DNA of 64,000 nucleotides from an uncultured Clostridia bacterium. Lineage in GTDB: Bacteria; Bacillota; Clostridia; Oscillospirales; Acutalibacteraceae. This document shows positions 1 to 9,415 of this stretch, piece by piece. The stretch is from positions 80,230 to 144,229 of the forward strand of contig CALCYI010000002.1 of NCBI GenBank assembly GCA_937907605.1, read 5' to 3'. Made by a program: the position numbers and the translations under genes. The notes under the pieces are model-generated. The model made no database searches. It saw only the letters and a program-made list of their open reading frames with translations, and was not told the origin of the DNA. Numbering within the stretch: position 1 is the first letter of the stretch; every line of letters begins with the position of its first letter.

Positions 1-768
1 TCCCTTCCCGCAAAGACGGCTAGGGGCTCCTATCATCCGATTACCCTCGTTCAGCGCCAGTGCGAGCAGATATTCAAATCAATGGGCTTCACCGTTGAGG
101 ATTACAGCGAGGTTGTAACGGACTACGAATGCTTTGAGTCGGTTAATATCCCGAAGGACCACCCCGCGCGCGATATGCAGGATACCTATTATCTCACCAA
201 CGGTCAGCTTTTAAAATCCCAGACCTCCGCGGCGCAGAACGCTATACTCAGAAAGTATAAGAAGGGGCTCGTTGAGGACGGCGTGCCGATTAAGGCAATC
301 TTCCCTGGCCGCTGCTTCCGTAACGAAGCTACCGACAACTGCCACGAAAATACCTTCTTCCAGATGGAAGGCATGATGGTCGACAAGGATATTTCAATCT
401 CGAACCTCATTTACTTTATGAAAACGATGCTCTCCGAGGTTTTCCAGAGGGACATCAAGGTAAGGCTCCGTCCGGGCTTCTTCCCGTTCGTAGAGCCGGG
501 CTTTGAGCTTGATATAAGCTGTCTTATCTGCGGTGGCGAGGGCTGCTCAAGCTGTAAGCACAGCGGCTGGCTGGAGCTTTGCCCCTGCGGAATGATTCAC
601 CCCGAGGTACTGCGTATGGGCGGTATTGACCCCGAGGAGTACACGGGCTTTGCGTTCGGTCTCGGACTCACGAGGCTCGTAATGATGAAATACGGCATAA
701 GCGATATACGCGACCTCAACAGCGGCAGCCTCAAGGTTATGGCGCAGTTCACGGACGACGAGGAATAA
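1..768 (+). CDS. pheS: Phenylalanine-tRNA ligase alpha subunit, 3' part
   Basis: Catalytic subunit of the cytoplasmic (alpha-beta)2 enzyme that charges tRNA-Phe. The frame is open from base 1, so the N-terminal coiled coil and the start codon lie outside the window. The class II catalytic core is visible: FRNE followed by a FFQMEG segment (motif 2 region), and [17 protein letters not shown] near the end (motif 3). Between them sits a Cys-rich insert ([17 protein letters not shown]...CPCGMIHP), a known variant of bacterial PheS. It ends 18 nt before pheT with an AAAGGAG ribosome binding site between them, so the two are one operon. Assignment is secure; only completeness is unknown. Confidence 0.97.
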   Translation, partial: SLPAKTARGSYHPITLVQRQCEQIFKSMGFTVEDYSEVVTDYECFESVNIPKDHPARDMQDTYYLTNGQLLKSQTSAAQNAILRKYKKGLVEDGVPIKAIFPGRCFRNEATDNCHENTFFQMEGMMVDKDISISNLIYFMKTMLSEVFQRDIKVRLRPGFFPFVEPGFELDISCLICGGEGCSSCKHSGWLELCPCGMIHPEVLRMGGIDPEEYTGFAFGLGLTRLVMMKYGISDIRDLNSGSLKVMAQFTDDEE

Positions 769-786
769 GAAAGGAGAGTGAATTAA

Positions 787-3147
787 ATGTTCTTATCAAT
801 GAACTGGATTTCGGACTTCGTTGATTTAACGGGTCTTGATAAATTAAAGCTTATTAATCAGTTTTCGCTCTCCACGGCTGAGGTTGAAAACGATATATTC
901 TTCAAGGGCTCGGACATTTCAGGCATAGTTGTCGCCGAAATCAAGAGCGTTGAGGAGCACCCCGAAAGCAAAAAGCTCCATCTCCTCAAGGTTGACGCAG
1001 GAGAAGACGGGCTCACCGACGTAGTATGCGGCGCGCCGAACGTAAGGGTAGGTATGAAAACCGCGTTTGCAAAGGTCGGCGCAAGGCTCGGCGAGATTGA
1101 AATTGCGCCCCGTCCGCTTGCGGGATATATGAGCTACGGTATGTGCTGCTCTGAAAAGGAAATCGGCATTTCCGACGACAACAGCGGCATTATGGAAATA
1201 ACCGACGACGTACCTAACGGCACAGACCTTAAGGATATCTATGAAATCGAGGATATTATCTTTGAGGTTGACAATAAGTCCCTCACCAACCGTCCTGACC
1301 TCTGGGGACATTACGGTATCGCGAGGGAATTTGCAGCGCTTGCAAACCGTCCGCTTAAGCCCGTTGACGCTATCGACTGGTCTCAGTACGATGCTCTCCC
1401 GAAGGTTGACCTTAAGATACTCGACCCGCTCTGTCAGCGCTACGCGTGTATGCAGGTTGAAAATATCAGCAGGAGCGTATCCCCCGTCAATATGAGAATA
1501 CGCCTTTACTACTGCGGTATGAGGGCTATCAACTTCCTTGCCGACCTCACGAACTACCTTATGCTCGAGCTCGGTCAGCCTATGCACGCCTTTGACTCGC
1601 GCAAGGTGGGTAAAATCAGAATCAGGCGCTACGATAAGCCGTTCACGTTTAAAACCCTCGACGGCGTTGACAGGCTCATTGACGAAAATACCCTTATGAT
1701 TTGTAACGACGAAACACCCGTTGCAATCGCGGGCATTATGGGCGGTCTTGATAGCGAAATCGTTGACGATACGACCACTCTTACTCTTGAATCCGCAACC
1801 TTTGACGCGGCTTCAATCCGTAAATCCACCGTTCGTCTTTCGCACAGAACCGACGCTTCTATGAGATACGAAAAGAGCCTTGACCCCGAGCTTTGCGACC
1901 TTGCGATAGGGCGCTTCGTAAAGCTCCTTCAGGATATTGACGGCGGCGCTACGGTTGTATCAGCGCTCACCGATGAGTACGCATATCACTATCCCGAAAT
2001 CAAGATTGACTTTGACAAGGCTTTCGTTGACAAGTACACGGGAATTGAAATTGATAACGGCACGATAGTTAATACTCTTAACTCCCTCGGCTTCAAGGCG
2101 AGCGAGGAGAACGATAAATTCAGCGTAACCGTACCGAGCTGGAGAGCTACCAAGGACGTTACGATGAAGGCGGACATTATCGAGGAAATTACCCGTATTT
2201 ACGGCTATGACAACTTCGACATTCACACCACGCGCTCACCCCTCTACCCCGTACGTCCCGACATTGAAAAGACGGACGAGGACAAAATCAAGGATATACT
2301 CGTAAAGAGATATTCTCTTCACGAGCTTCACTCTTACGTATGGGCATACTACGACGAGCTCAAGGCGCTCGGAATTGAGGTTGAGGGTGAAATCAAGCTT
2401 ACGGGCGCTACGAACCCGAATATCGAAACTATCCGTAATTCAATGATTCCGACTCAACTCTGTCAGCTCAAGACGAACACGGCGTTCGCTCCCGACTTCG
2501 GCATTTTTGAAATAGGCAGAGTGGTTACGGGCATTGACGAAAACGGACTCTGCATTGAGAGGAAAAAGCTCGGTATAACGCTTTATTCAAAGGTTAAGCC
2601 GCTGCCCGTGCTCTACTTTGAGCTTAAGAATATGCTCGAGGTTATCGCGGACGACCTTAAGCACAAGGGACTCACTTTTGAAAAAGCGGAGGCTTCGCAC
2701 AGCTTCCGGCACCCGAGAAATCTCAACAGGGTTATCTGCGACGGAGTTGATATCGGCGAAATCGGTATTCTTCATCCCTCGGTTGCAAAGAAAATCGACA
2801 AGAAGGCGGCAATCGCTTACGCAGAAATCGACGTGAACGCGCTCGCCGAAATCAAGAACGCTTCCATCAAATACGAGGAGCCGAGCAGGTACCCTGCAAT
2901 TGAAATGGACCTCTCCTTTGTTGCTCAGAGATTCGCGCCGATTGCCATGGCTATCCGCGCTGCGGACTCCCCGCTCATCAAGAGCATTGAGGTTACCGAC
3001 GTATACGAGGACGAAAACACCAAGTCGATTACGACGAGGCTGACCTTCTCCCACCCCGAAAGAACGCTTAAGCGCGAGGAGGTTCAGGAGGTTGCAGACC
3101 TCATTATAGAAACCCTCAAAAAAGACGGAATTGAATTAAAGGGATAA
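787..3147 (+). CDS. pheT: Phenylalanine-tRNA ligase beta subunit
   Basis: Beta subunit of phenylalanyl-tRNA synthetase, which binds tRNA-Phe, edits mischarged Tyr-tRNA and forms the tetramer with PheS. At 786 residues it has the full bacterial length. The N-terminal EMAP/OB tRNA-binding domain covers about residues 40-150 (VDAGEDGLTDVVCGAPNVR). The B3/4 editing domain covers roughly 200-380, B5 about 400-475, the catalytic-like core follows, and the C-terminal anticodon-binding FDX-ACB domain covers about the last 95 residues (YPAIEMDLSFV...). The start is supported by GAAAGGAG 9-10 nt upstream. A Rho-independent terminator follows the stop directly. Confidence 0.98.
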   Translation: MFLSMNWISDFVDLTGLDKLKLINQFSLSTAEVENDIFFKGSDISGIVVAEIKSVEEHPESKKLHLLKVDAGEDGLTDVVCGAPNVRVGMKTAFAKVGARLGEIEIAPRPLAGYMSYGMCCSEKEIGISDDNSGIMEITDDVPNGTDLKDIYEIEDIIFEVDNKSLTNRPDLWGHYGIAREFAALANRPLKPVDAIDWSQYDALPKVDLKILDPLCQRYACMQVENISRSVSPVNMRIRLYYCGMRAINFLADLTNYLMLELGQPMHAFDSRKVGKIRIRRYDKPFTFKTLDGVDRLIDENTLMICNDETPVAIAGIMGGLDSEIVDDTTTLTLESATFDAASIRKSTVRLSHRTDASMRYEKSLDPELCDLAIGRFVKLLQDIDGGATVVSALTDEYAYHYPEIKIDFDKAFVDKYTGIEIDNGTIVNTLNSLGFKASEENDKFSVTVPSWRATKDVTMKADIIEEITRIYGYDNFDIHTTRSPLYPVRPDIEKTDEDKIKDILVKRYSLHELHSYVWAYYDELKALGIEVEGEIKLTGATNPNIETIRNSMIPTQLCQLKTNTAFAPDFGIFEIGRVVTGIDENGLCIERKKLGITLYSKVKPLPVLYFELKNMLEVIADDLKHKGLTFEKAEASHSFRHPRNLNRVICDGVDIGEIGILHPSVAKKIDKKAAIAYAEIDVNALAEIKNASIKYEEPSRYPAIEMDLSFVAQRFAPIAMAIRAADSPLIKSIEVTDVYEDENTKSITTRLTFSHPERTLKREEVQEVADLIIETLKKDGIELKG

Positions 3148-3180
3148 AAAAAGACACGGCAATTTGCCGTGTTCTTTTTT
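3148..3180 (+). terminator. Rho-independent terminator of pheST
   Basis: A short perfect stem (ACACGGC / GCCGTGT) is followed by C and six T. It begins within two bases of the pheT stop, and the A-run on its left could also serve the opposite strand. Confidence 0.85.
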
Positions 3181-3213
3181 AGGTTTAAGCTTTAAGGTTT
3201 AAGGTTTAAGGGT
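3181..3213. repeat. Short TTAAGGTTT tandem repeat
   Basis: Three to four imperfect copies of TTTAAGGT fill the space between the pheST terminator and the end of the next leftward gene. No function is evident. Confidence 0.5.
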
Positions 3214-3984
3214 CTACTTAGTAAGCGCAAAATCCTTTGAGGTCTTTTTCCTATCCATATGGTGATACGGAACGAACTTGAGGATTACCCAGCCGATAAA
3301 GCCGCCGACCGTATTACAAATCATATCCTCCATTGTATCTATTAATCCATACCTTACGGGATCTCTGAAATCAATAAAATTAGGAAGTCCGATTTTGCCG
3401 CCTGTCTCCTCAATGGCCTGCACCGCAAGGTCATATGACCAATGCTGCGCGTCTCCGGGATTCACGGGATTGAGCTGATCGGCTGTGAACTCAAAGAGCT
3501 CCCACACATTACCCGCAACGAAAGAAAAGCAGAACGCGCCGAATACGATAATCGCAACGCTTGAAAGGGCATCCCCTCTTAAAATGTCGCGCTTTTCCAT
3601 CGCGGTAAAAATCTCATATCCTATCACTGTACATGCAGCACCGCCCGCCGCGTGCATAACAATATCAAGCACGGGAGCGCTGTAATAGAAGTTAAGATAT
3701 GCGCCGAAAAGGCTTCCGCCGATAAGGCACGGCGCACTGAAGTCCTGAATATAAGCGGGTATATGGCGCAAAAAGCTCTTTTTGGGGAACAGCATAAAGA
3801 TTTCCCATACAAACTGTCCAAGTAAATTGCCGAAAACCTGAAGCGCCATTTTCGCGTCCTTTCTGATTAAAAGAGCGTGAAAAAATGTCACAATAAGAAC
3901 AATCCTCGCGCACCACCAAATAGCAAGCTCCCATTTTTTCGGGCTGTTTTCGCTATGTAATAATCTGTCAAAATAAGCCTTCAT
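3214..3984 (-). CDS. Integral membrane protein, YjdF/DUF2238-like
   Basis: A 256-residue polytopic membrane protein of unknown biochemical role. It has several hydrophobic helices and conserved polar residues inside them: HAAGGAACTVIGYE, then GNVWELFEFTAD, then YGLIDTMEDMICNTVGGFIG. This H...WE.FE...DT..D...N.GG pattern is what I associate with the YjdF/DUF2238 family, whose function is not established. AGAGGAG lies upstream of the chosen start. It is transcribed leftward behind the terminator of the GtrA-like gene, so it has its own unit. The family call is from motif memory, not an alignment. Confidence 0.65.
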   Translation of the reverse strand: MKAYFDRLLHSENSPKKWELAIWWCARIVLIVTFFHALLIRKDAKMALQVFGNLLGQFVWEIFMLFPKKSFLRHIPAYIQDFSAPCLIGGSLFGAYLNFYYSAPVLDIVMHAAGGAACTVIGYEIFTAMEKRDILRGDALSSVAIIVFGAFCFSFVAGNVWELFEFTADQLNPVNPGDAQHWSYDLAVQAIEETGGKIGLPNFIDFRDPVRYGLIDTMEDMICNTVGGFIGWVILKFVPYHHMDRKKTSKDFALTK

Positions 3985-4002
3985 AAATTTTCATTTCTCC
4001 TC

Positions 4003-4037
4003 TAAAAAACAAGGCGGCACAGACTGTGTGCCGCCAT
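4003..4037 (-). terminator. Terminator after the GtrA-like gene
   Basis: The inverted repeat GGCGGCACA / TGTGCCGCC is followed on the minus strand by TTGTTTTTT. It lies between the GtrA-like gene and the YjdF-like gene. Confidence 0.85.
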
Positions 4038-4052
4038 AACTATTGGCAACTA

Positions 4053-4685
4053 TTATTCTGCTGCAGCCTCTTCCTCTATGGGCTTCTTTTCCCTTAATAA
4101 AACGAATTTTTCCATCGGGAAGAGAACGAGCATCTGTACAAAGCCTGCCGCGAGTCCCGCGATAGTCCTTGCAAGGCTGTTAAGCCACTCCCACGGAGCC
4201 TTTGCGATAATACCTACAAGCCAGCCTTGGAACCAGGTTGAGAAGAGAATGAGCGCAATCATAAGAACAATATAGATAACGAACATAATCTTCGGAGCGT
4301 CGGACTTAAAGGTGGTCTTCTTGTTCTGAATATATCCGTATATATTTGCAATAAGGTTTGAAAGGAAGAACGGAAGGAGGTAGCCCCAGGTTACGATACC
4401 GTCGGCAACGTATTTACTTATCTGCTCCTGTCCCTTAGGCGTTGCTGCGTCAAAGATAAGGTTGGGGTCAAATATTCCCTGAAGGAAGCCCCATACGCCT
4501 ACCTTGAACACTTCCATGTCGAAGATAAGCGGAAGCACGTTAGCAAGAACGAGCTGAATTATTGTAACAAGTCCGCTTACTACGAGGAACTTTACAAGCT
4601 GCCAGAGGGTTTTCATAAACGAGCCCTTTTCCTCCGCGGCGCTGTCTATTCCGCCGAGTGATAACTTTTTCTTTTCATCTGCCAT
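4053..4685 (-). CDS. GtrA-like membrane protein
   Basis: A 210-residue protein with about four membrane helices. GtrA-family proteins are small membrane proteins often tied to flipping or transfer of lipid-linked sugars in cell-surface glycosylation. The diagnostic region is FLSNLIANIYGYIQNKKTTF, matching the conserved N-x(3)-Y/F...-K-T/W-x-F pattern of the second helix and its loop. A charged N-terminus (about 25 residues) and an acidic tail flank the hydrophobic core. A loop of about 60 residues between the first helices makes it longer than the usual 120-150. No glycosyltransferase is adjacent. Confidence 0.7.
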   Translation of the reverse strand: MADEKKKLSLGGIDSAAEEKGSFMKTLWQLVKFLVVSGLVTIIQLVLANVLPLIFDMEVFKVGVWGFLQGIFDPNLIFDAATPKGQEQISKYVADGIVTWGYLLPFFLSNLIANIYGYIQNKKTTFKSDAPKIMFVIYIVLMIALILFSTWFQGWLVGIIAKAPWEWLNSLARTIAGLAAGFVQMLVLFPMEKFVLLREKKPIEEEAAAE

Positions 4686-4760
4686 AAATTTTACTCCTTT
4701 ATGTATAAATTTATATTAAATTTATTATATCAGTTAATTACAATTAATGCAACTGTTAAT

Positions 4761-6407
4761 TTAGAATAAGCCTATTAAAAGAATTATTAGCTTAACAATC
4801 AGCGCAATGAGTCCGGCAAGGATTGCAAGGATAAGCAATACAATCAATATAAGTATAATCAGAACGAGAGGTCCCTTTTTGCTTTCCTTAACGGTGTCCT
4901 TAAACTCCTTCTTTTCGAACATCTCAGCGGGCGCGGGGTTTTCGTCGTCGAATATAGGATAGAGCGGGAGCGTAGCCTCTGCGTCGCAGTAGCCGTCGTT
5001 ATAAAGGAGTGGCTCAACGAGGGAGCGTACGCTTTTTGCGCCTTTGAGGAACTTGCCAATGGGCATATGGATAGTATTAAGGAAGCTGTCGATTACGTTA
5101 AGTAAGCCGCAGGTGAGCTTATACTCCCTCGTCTCAGGGCTGTATGGCGAATCGCCGCAGTAGAGATTCTTAACAAGCTCAACGATAAAGTCAACAACCT
5201 TATTGTCGGCGATATCAGCAATATCAGATTTTGAAAGTCCGCTCTCCTTTTTGCAGAGCTTCCATATCTTTTTGAACGTGAGCTTATTGAGGAACTTGCC
5301 GACGGGCTTAATCCACCATTTGCTTTTATATACCTTCTCGCTCGGGATTGAAAAGGCGGGAGTCATCTGGGCAAGGGTGTCAATATCGTAGCCCATAGCC
5401 CATACTACCCTTCTTATCATACCGAAGAAGAAGCCCTCCATATATTTATCAAACGGCTCGCCCTTGGTATCAACTCCCGGAACGTCGGTAATAGTTACGG
5501 TATCGACGTCAATCTTAGCGTTCTTCGGGTCAAAGGTAATATTCCTGTAATTAGGAGGACAGCCGATAAGCGCGGAGCACGCTATGTCGTAAAAACGGTT
5601 GCCCTTTTCAGTCGTGATATAGCCGATATCGTGAACGTGGGTATGTCCCGTGAGCATACAGTGAAGCCCTGCGTCCACAAAGATTTCGCGCGTTACCTCG
5701 TGATTTTTCTGCATATCGCCGCTGCCGATAATCGAATAAAACGGCGAGGGTGAAATCATCGGGTGGTGAGTCATGGCGATAACGTACTGGTCGTTCTTCT
5801 TAGCGTCCTCAAGCTGCTCCATTATCCACGCCATACAGTCGTCGGAATAGCCCGAGCCGCCGCCGTTTTCGCCCTTTAAATTATAGTCGTCGTTGAGCGC
5901 AAAGAGCCTGTAACCCGGCGCAAGCTGTACGACGTAGCACATTGACTCCCTGTGAATCGCAATAGCCTCGTTCGGACCGAAGTCATAGTACATATCCCAT
6001 AAATCAGCCCTGTCCTTAACGGCGGGAATTTCAAGCACCTTATCGCCCTCGAAACCGCGTCCGAAGCCCTCGCCCCTGTAATCGTGGGTTGCGGTGATTA
6101 CGTAAACGCGCTTGCCCCTTTCCTTAAGGGAATGAAGCAGCTCAATAATACCCTCGTGGGAGGTGTATTCGCCGTTCCTCGTCGTATCGCCCGCAAGCAC
6201 TACGATATCGGTTGAGGTGTCCTCGCAGAGCATATCAAACGCCTTTTTAATTACAAGGTCGCTGTCCTTGATAACCTGCTGGCTTTTTGCCTCCTCCTTT
6301 TCGTAGGCGGGACCCTCGGTACCGTTCTTGCGCGAATAGTAGTGAACGTCGGTGATAAACTGGATTTTCAAGGGCTCGTTATCAGCACCTATGATTCTGT
6401 TTGACAT
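4761..6407 (-). CDS. Metallophosphoesterase with C-terminal membrane anchor
   Basis: A 548-residue calcineurin-like phosphoesterase. The dinuclear-metal motifs are present in order: DVHY (residues about 15-18), GDTTRNGE, TATHDY (in place of GNHD), HHP and GHTHVHD. This superfamily hydrolyses phosphomono- and diesters; the substrate here cannot be read from sequence. The middle of the protein (about 300-500) has no recognisable domain. The end is a hydrophobic helix of about 35 residues rich in Ile/Leu, so the enzyme is probably tethered to the membrane by its C-terminus. There is no signal peptide, so the catalytic domain is probably cytoplasmic. Confidence 0.85.
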   Translation of the reverse strand: MSNRIIGADNEPLKIQFITDVHYYSRKNGTEGPAYEKEEAKSQQVIKDSDLVIKKAFDMLCEDTSTDIVVLAGDTTRNGEYTSHEGIIELLHSLKERGKRVYVITATHDYRGEGFGRGFEGDKVLEIPAVKDRADLWDMYYDFGPNEAIAIHRESMCYVVQLAPGYRLFALNDDYNLKGENGGGSGYSDDCMAWIMEQLEDAKKNDQYVIAMTHHPMISPSPFYSIIGSGDMQKNHEVTREIFVDAGLHCMLTGHTHVHDIGYITTEKGNRFYDIACSALIGCPPNYRNITFDPKNAKIDVDTVTITDVPGVDTKGEPFDKYMEGFFFGMIRRVVWAMGYDIDTLAQMTPAFSIPSEKVYKSKWWIKPVGKFLNKLTFKKIWKLCKKESGLSKSDIADIADNKVVDFIVELVKNLYCGDSPYSPETREYKLTCGLLNVIDSFLNTIHMPIGKFLKGAKSVRSLVEPLLYNDGYCDAEATLPLYPIFDDENPAPAEMFEKKEFKDTVKESKKGPLVLIILILIVLLILAILAGLIALIVKLIILLIGLF

Positions 6408-6466
6408 AAACTTTCCCCCTTATTAAATCGGGCGCGGGTGTCCCGCCCGAAACTCTCAACTTTTAA

Positions 6467-7210
6467 TTATCTCACTTTATCCTCGTAGCCGTCGGCATAC
6501 GAGCCGTATATTCTGAGCATTTCCTCAGAGAATTTACTTTCCGCGTTTTTGAGCAGTAAATCCGCTTCAACCTTTAAAAACGGCTTTGCGCCCTTTTTCC
6601 CTTCAACGAGAAACAGAAACGGCGCTTCGCCCGCTCTATCGCACACGAAGCGAAGGCGCTTAGGCTCGATTTTATACTCCCTCATAGTACTGAGCACGTC
6701 AACGAGCCTTTCGGGGCGGTGGCACATACAGAGCCTGCCGCCGTAGGTCAGCGCGTACGCCGCCGCCTTAACCGCATCCTCGACGGAGCACGTAACCTCG
6801 TGTCTTGCTATAAGCGCGCTCTCGCCGCTTGATTTTATGCCCGTATTAACGGGTTTATACGGCGGATTCATAGTTACGAGCGTAAAGCTCTCGGCGCTGA
6901 ATTCCTCGTTTATTTTTCTTAAATCGCACAGATGAGCGGTCAGCCTGTCGGAAGTTGAGTTAACTCTTTGCGACTCGTTAACCTGTGCTATCGCATTTTC
7001 CTGTATATCAAGGCAGTGGATATTACCCTGCTCCTTATCGCGTAGCCACAAAAACGGGATAATTCCGCAGCCCGTACCCATATCAAGCGCCCTGTCCCTG
7101 TGCCTGATTTTTGCAAAATCGGCAAGCAGCACCGCGTCCGTGCCAAAGGTGTGCTCAGCGCTCACGGCGATTTTAATATCGTCGGAGAGTCTTTCAAAGG
7201 TATAACTCAT
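6467..7210 (-). CDS. TrmN6-like tRNA1(Val) adenine-N6 methyltransferase
   Basis: SAM-dependent methyltransferase of the YfiC/TrmN6 type, 247 residues. Members methylate A37 of tRNA1-Val. The SAM loop is LDMGTGCGIIPFL (about residues 42-54), and the adenine N6 catalytic motif NPPY follows (MNPPYKP, about 115). The N-terminal half (YTFERLSDDIKIAVSAEHTF) fits Firmicutes YabB-type homologues, which begin with a short beta region before the Rossmann fold. Its start codon overlaps the stop of the upstream SDR gene by 4 nt, so the two are co-translated. Confidence 0.85.
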   Translation of the reverse strand: MSYTFERLSDDIKIAVSAEHTFGTDAVLLADFAKIRHRDRALDMGTGCGIIPFLWLRDKEQGNIHCLDIQENAIAQVNESQRVNSTSDRLTAHLCDLRKINEEFSAESFTLVTMNPPYKPVNTGIKSSGESALIARHEVTCSVEDAVKAAAYALTYGGRLCMCHRPERLVDVLSTMREYKIEPKRLRFVCDRAGEAPFLFLVEGKKGAKPFLKVEADLLLKNAESKFSEEMLRIYGSYADGYEDKVR

Positions 7211-7875
7211 ACTATTCCCCCGTTTACTGAGAGAATCTGTCCCGTTATATACTTACTCTCGGCTAAAAACAGTACCGCCCTTGCGATTTCCTCGGGCGTT
7301 CCGAGCCTTCCGAGCGGTACCTCTCTTTCAAGCTCTGCCCTGTCAAACTGCGCGTTCATCCTCGTATCAATAATCCCGGGCGCTACGCAGTTTACGGTAA
7401 TGCCCGACGGCGCAAGCTCCTTTGAGAGCGCCTTTGTAAGCCCGATAACGCCCGCCTTCGTCATTGAATAGAGCGTTTCGCACGACGCGCCGCATTCGCC
7501 CCAGATTGACGAGATATTAACTATCGCGCCGCTGTGCTTTTTGAGCATAGAAAGCGCAGCATATTTCGAGCAGAGGTATACCGCCCTTTCGTTCACGGCG
7601 GTTACGGCTTCGTAATCCTCCTCGGTAACGTCGTTAATCATCTTGATAAGCGAAACGCCAGCGTTATTAACAAGCACGTCAATATCGCCGACCTTATCAA
7701 AAAGCGCCCTGATATCGTCGGTATTCCTCAAATCGCATTTAATCGAATTAAAAGCATTATCCTCGGGCTGAGTTTCGTTATATGTAATATAAACCTCATA
7801 GCCGTTATATTTAAACAGCCCGGCGCAGGCTTTACCTATACCCGTTGCGCCGCCTGTTATAAGCACCTTTTTCAT
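7207..7875 (-). CDS. Short-chain dehydrogenase/reductase (FabG-like)
   Basis: An NAD(P)-dependent SDR of 222 residues. The nucleotide-binding motif TGGATGIGKA is at residues 7-16, NNAG at 70-73, catalytic Ser at 122/123 in NISSIWG, and the Tyr136/Lys140 pair in YSMTK. It resembles 3-oxoacyl-ACP reductase, but there is no fatty-acid gene beside it, so the substrate is open. It is the first gene of a two-gene leftward unit with the methyltransferase. Confidence 0.85.
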   Translation of the reverse strand: MKKVLITGGATGIGKACAGLFKYNGYEVYITYNETQPEDNAFNSIKCDLRNTDDIRALFDKVGDIDVLVNNAGVSLIKMINDVTEEDYEAVTAVNERAVYLCSKYAALSMLKKHSGAIVNISSIWGECGASCETLYSMTKAGVIGLTKALSKELAPSGITVNCVAPGIIDTRMNAQFDRAELEREVPLGRLGTPEEIARAVLFLAESKYITGQILSVNGGIV

Positions 7876-7906
7876 TATATCACCAAGCCTATCTTATCAT
7901 TTATTG

Positions 7907-7935
7907 TTGAAATTTTCAATAAAGTAGTATATAAT
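7907..7935 (+). promoter_or_regulatory. Sigma-A-type promoter
   Basis: TTGAAA (7907-7912), a 17-nt spacer and TATAAT (7930-7935) lie 29 nt before the start codon of the first gene of the GH43-hisC unit. Confidence 0.75.
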
Positions 7936-7963
7936 TTTTATAATTAATATTATGAGGTAAGCT

Positions 7964-8467
7964 ATGGAAAGAGAATTCTATACAATCTCCGTCTATGTTG
8001 ACGAAAATGAAAACCTTATAGGTATCCCCTGCGGAGATAGCGAAAAGTACGGAATTGCGGATATTGATACGGTTATGCTGCTCAAGGCGCCTTATACGGA
8101 CAAAGCGCTCGAAAGCTATATCGAAAAGGTAATAAACGCCTGCTACACAAAAAAGCACAACGACAAAAGCGACGTTTCAACGATTGAAAGATATACGAAG
8201 AAAAAGGGCTTCGTAAACGCTACGGCGGATTACACCTTAATCTCAATTGTTAAAATGCAGTCGGGCTATTCGCTTATGCCGACCTTTAACGACTTTGAAA
8301 AGGGACCGCTTGCAATTGACGACGACGAAAGGCTGCTGCCGCTTAATTACAACGAGGGCGACATGGCTGAGATTATCAGAGGATATATTGAGGTCTACGT
8401 CAAGGCAAATATGTTCTACAAGGAAAAGGAAGAATTAGCGCGCGAAAAGGCGGAGCGGGAGAACTAA
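7964..8467 (+). CDS. Hypothetical protein, 167 aa
   Basis: A soluble, charged protein with no motif I recognise. The start has a GAGGTAAG ribosome binding site and follows a clear promoter. The N-terminal ISVYVDENENLIGIPCG looks like a beta-hairpin, and the last 40 residues are a Glu/Lys-rich helix (KEKEELAREKAEREN). The stop codon abuts the ATG of the GH43 gene, implying tight coupling. No function is proposed. Confidence 0.8.
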   Translation: MEREFYTISVYVDENENLIGIPCGDSEKYGIADIDTVMLLKAPYTDKALESYIEKVINACYTKKHNDKSDVSTIERYTKKKGFVNATADYTLISIVKMQSGYSLMPTFNDFEKGPLAIDDDERLLPLNYNEGDMAEIIRGYIEVYVKANMFYKEKEELAREKAEREN

Positions 8468-9415
8468 ATGCACTTACTCAAAATAGATAAAAACCACTAT
8501 ATCGGTCAGGCTGACCCGTACATACTAAAAGCAAACGGAAGATATTATATCTACACCACGGGTCACGACGGAATTTACGCCTATCAGTCGGACAGCCTTT
8601 TTGAAAACTGGGAGTTTTACGGAAGGGTTATGACGGTAGAAGGTCACGAGGGCTTCTGGGCACCGAGCGTAATAGAGCTTGACGGGACGTACTATATGTA
8701 TAACTCCTTTGAGTTCTTCGGCGATACGCCCGACAAGGGCGGTCACCGCCAGACTATGCACGTATCCACCGCAAAGAGTCCGCTCGGTCCGTTTGAAAAC
8801 CCGAGGCAGCTTCTTCACCCGTTTTCAATAGATTCGCATATTGTTAAAAACGAAAGCGGACTGTTTTTGTTTTACTCAACAAATCGCTTTGAGGGCGACA
8901 GGATAGGTACGTATATAGTCGTTGACCGTATGCTCGACCCCTTCACGCCCGAGGGCAATCCGAAAGCCGTGGTCGTACCGACGCTTGACGAGGATATATT
9001 CCGCCGCGACAGATATAAAAAGGGCGAGCACTGGCACACTATCGAGGGCGCGTTTTACTTTTGCGAGGGCGACTGGCACTATCTTATGTATTCGGGAAAC
9101 TGCTTTGAGCAGCCTACCTATTACATAGGCTACACAAGGGCGAAAACAGACGAAACAGACCTTACGAAAATAAATTTTGAAAAGTATCCCGACGATAAAA
9201 CCTACTGCCCCGTTCTGTCCGCAAACGAATTTGAGGAGGGCACGGGACATCATTCGATGATTAAAGAGGACGGACAGTGGTACGCGATTTATCACGCGCG
9301 CGACTATAACGACGGGCTCGGCGCGGATGCATTTGACGCAAGGAACGCGAGAATATGCAAACTGAACGTTAAGGACGGTATTATTACCGCCGAAAGATAT
9401 AAGGACCATATATGA
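8468..9415 (+). CDS. Glycoside hydrolase family 43-like enzyme
   Basis: A 315-residue five-bladed beta-propeller glycosidase. GH43 enzymes act on arabinose- or xylose-containing glycans. The three expected acidic residues are visible: Asp16 in GQADPYI (general base), Asp in FSIDSHIVKN (pKa modulator) and Glu in TIEGAFYF (general acid). FWAPSVIELDGTYYMYNS is the typical second-blade strand. There is no signal peptide, so it is probably cytoplasmic and acts on imported oligosaccharides. It overlaps hisC by 4 nt, an odd pairing of sugar and amino-acid functions. Confidence 0.88.
   Translation: MHLLKIDKNHYIGQADPYILKANGRYYIYTTGHDGIYAYQSDSLFENWEFYGRVMTVEGHEGFWAPSVIELDGTYYMYNSFEFFGDTPDKGGHRQTMHVSTAKSPLGPFENPRQLLHPFSIDSHIVKNESGLFLFYSTNRFEGDRIGTYIVVDRMLDPFTPEGNPKAVVVPTLDEDIFRRDRYKKGEHWHTIEGAFYFCEGDWHYLMYSGNCFEQPTYYIGYTRAKTDETDLTKINFEKYPDDKTYCPVLSANEFEEGTGHHSMIKEDGQWYAIYHARDYNDGLGADAFDARNARICKLNVKDGIITAERYKDHI

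Noticed and set aside
6425..6447. GC-rich inverted repeat TCGGGCG / CGCCCGA as a terminator
   Set aside because: No T-tail on either strand; possibly a degenerate REP-like unit, too weak to list.
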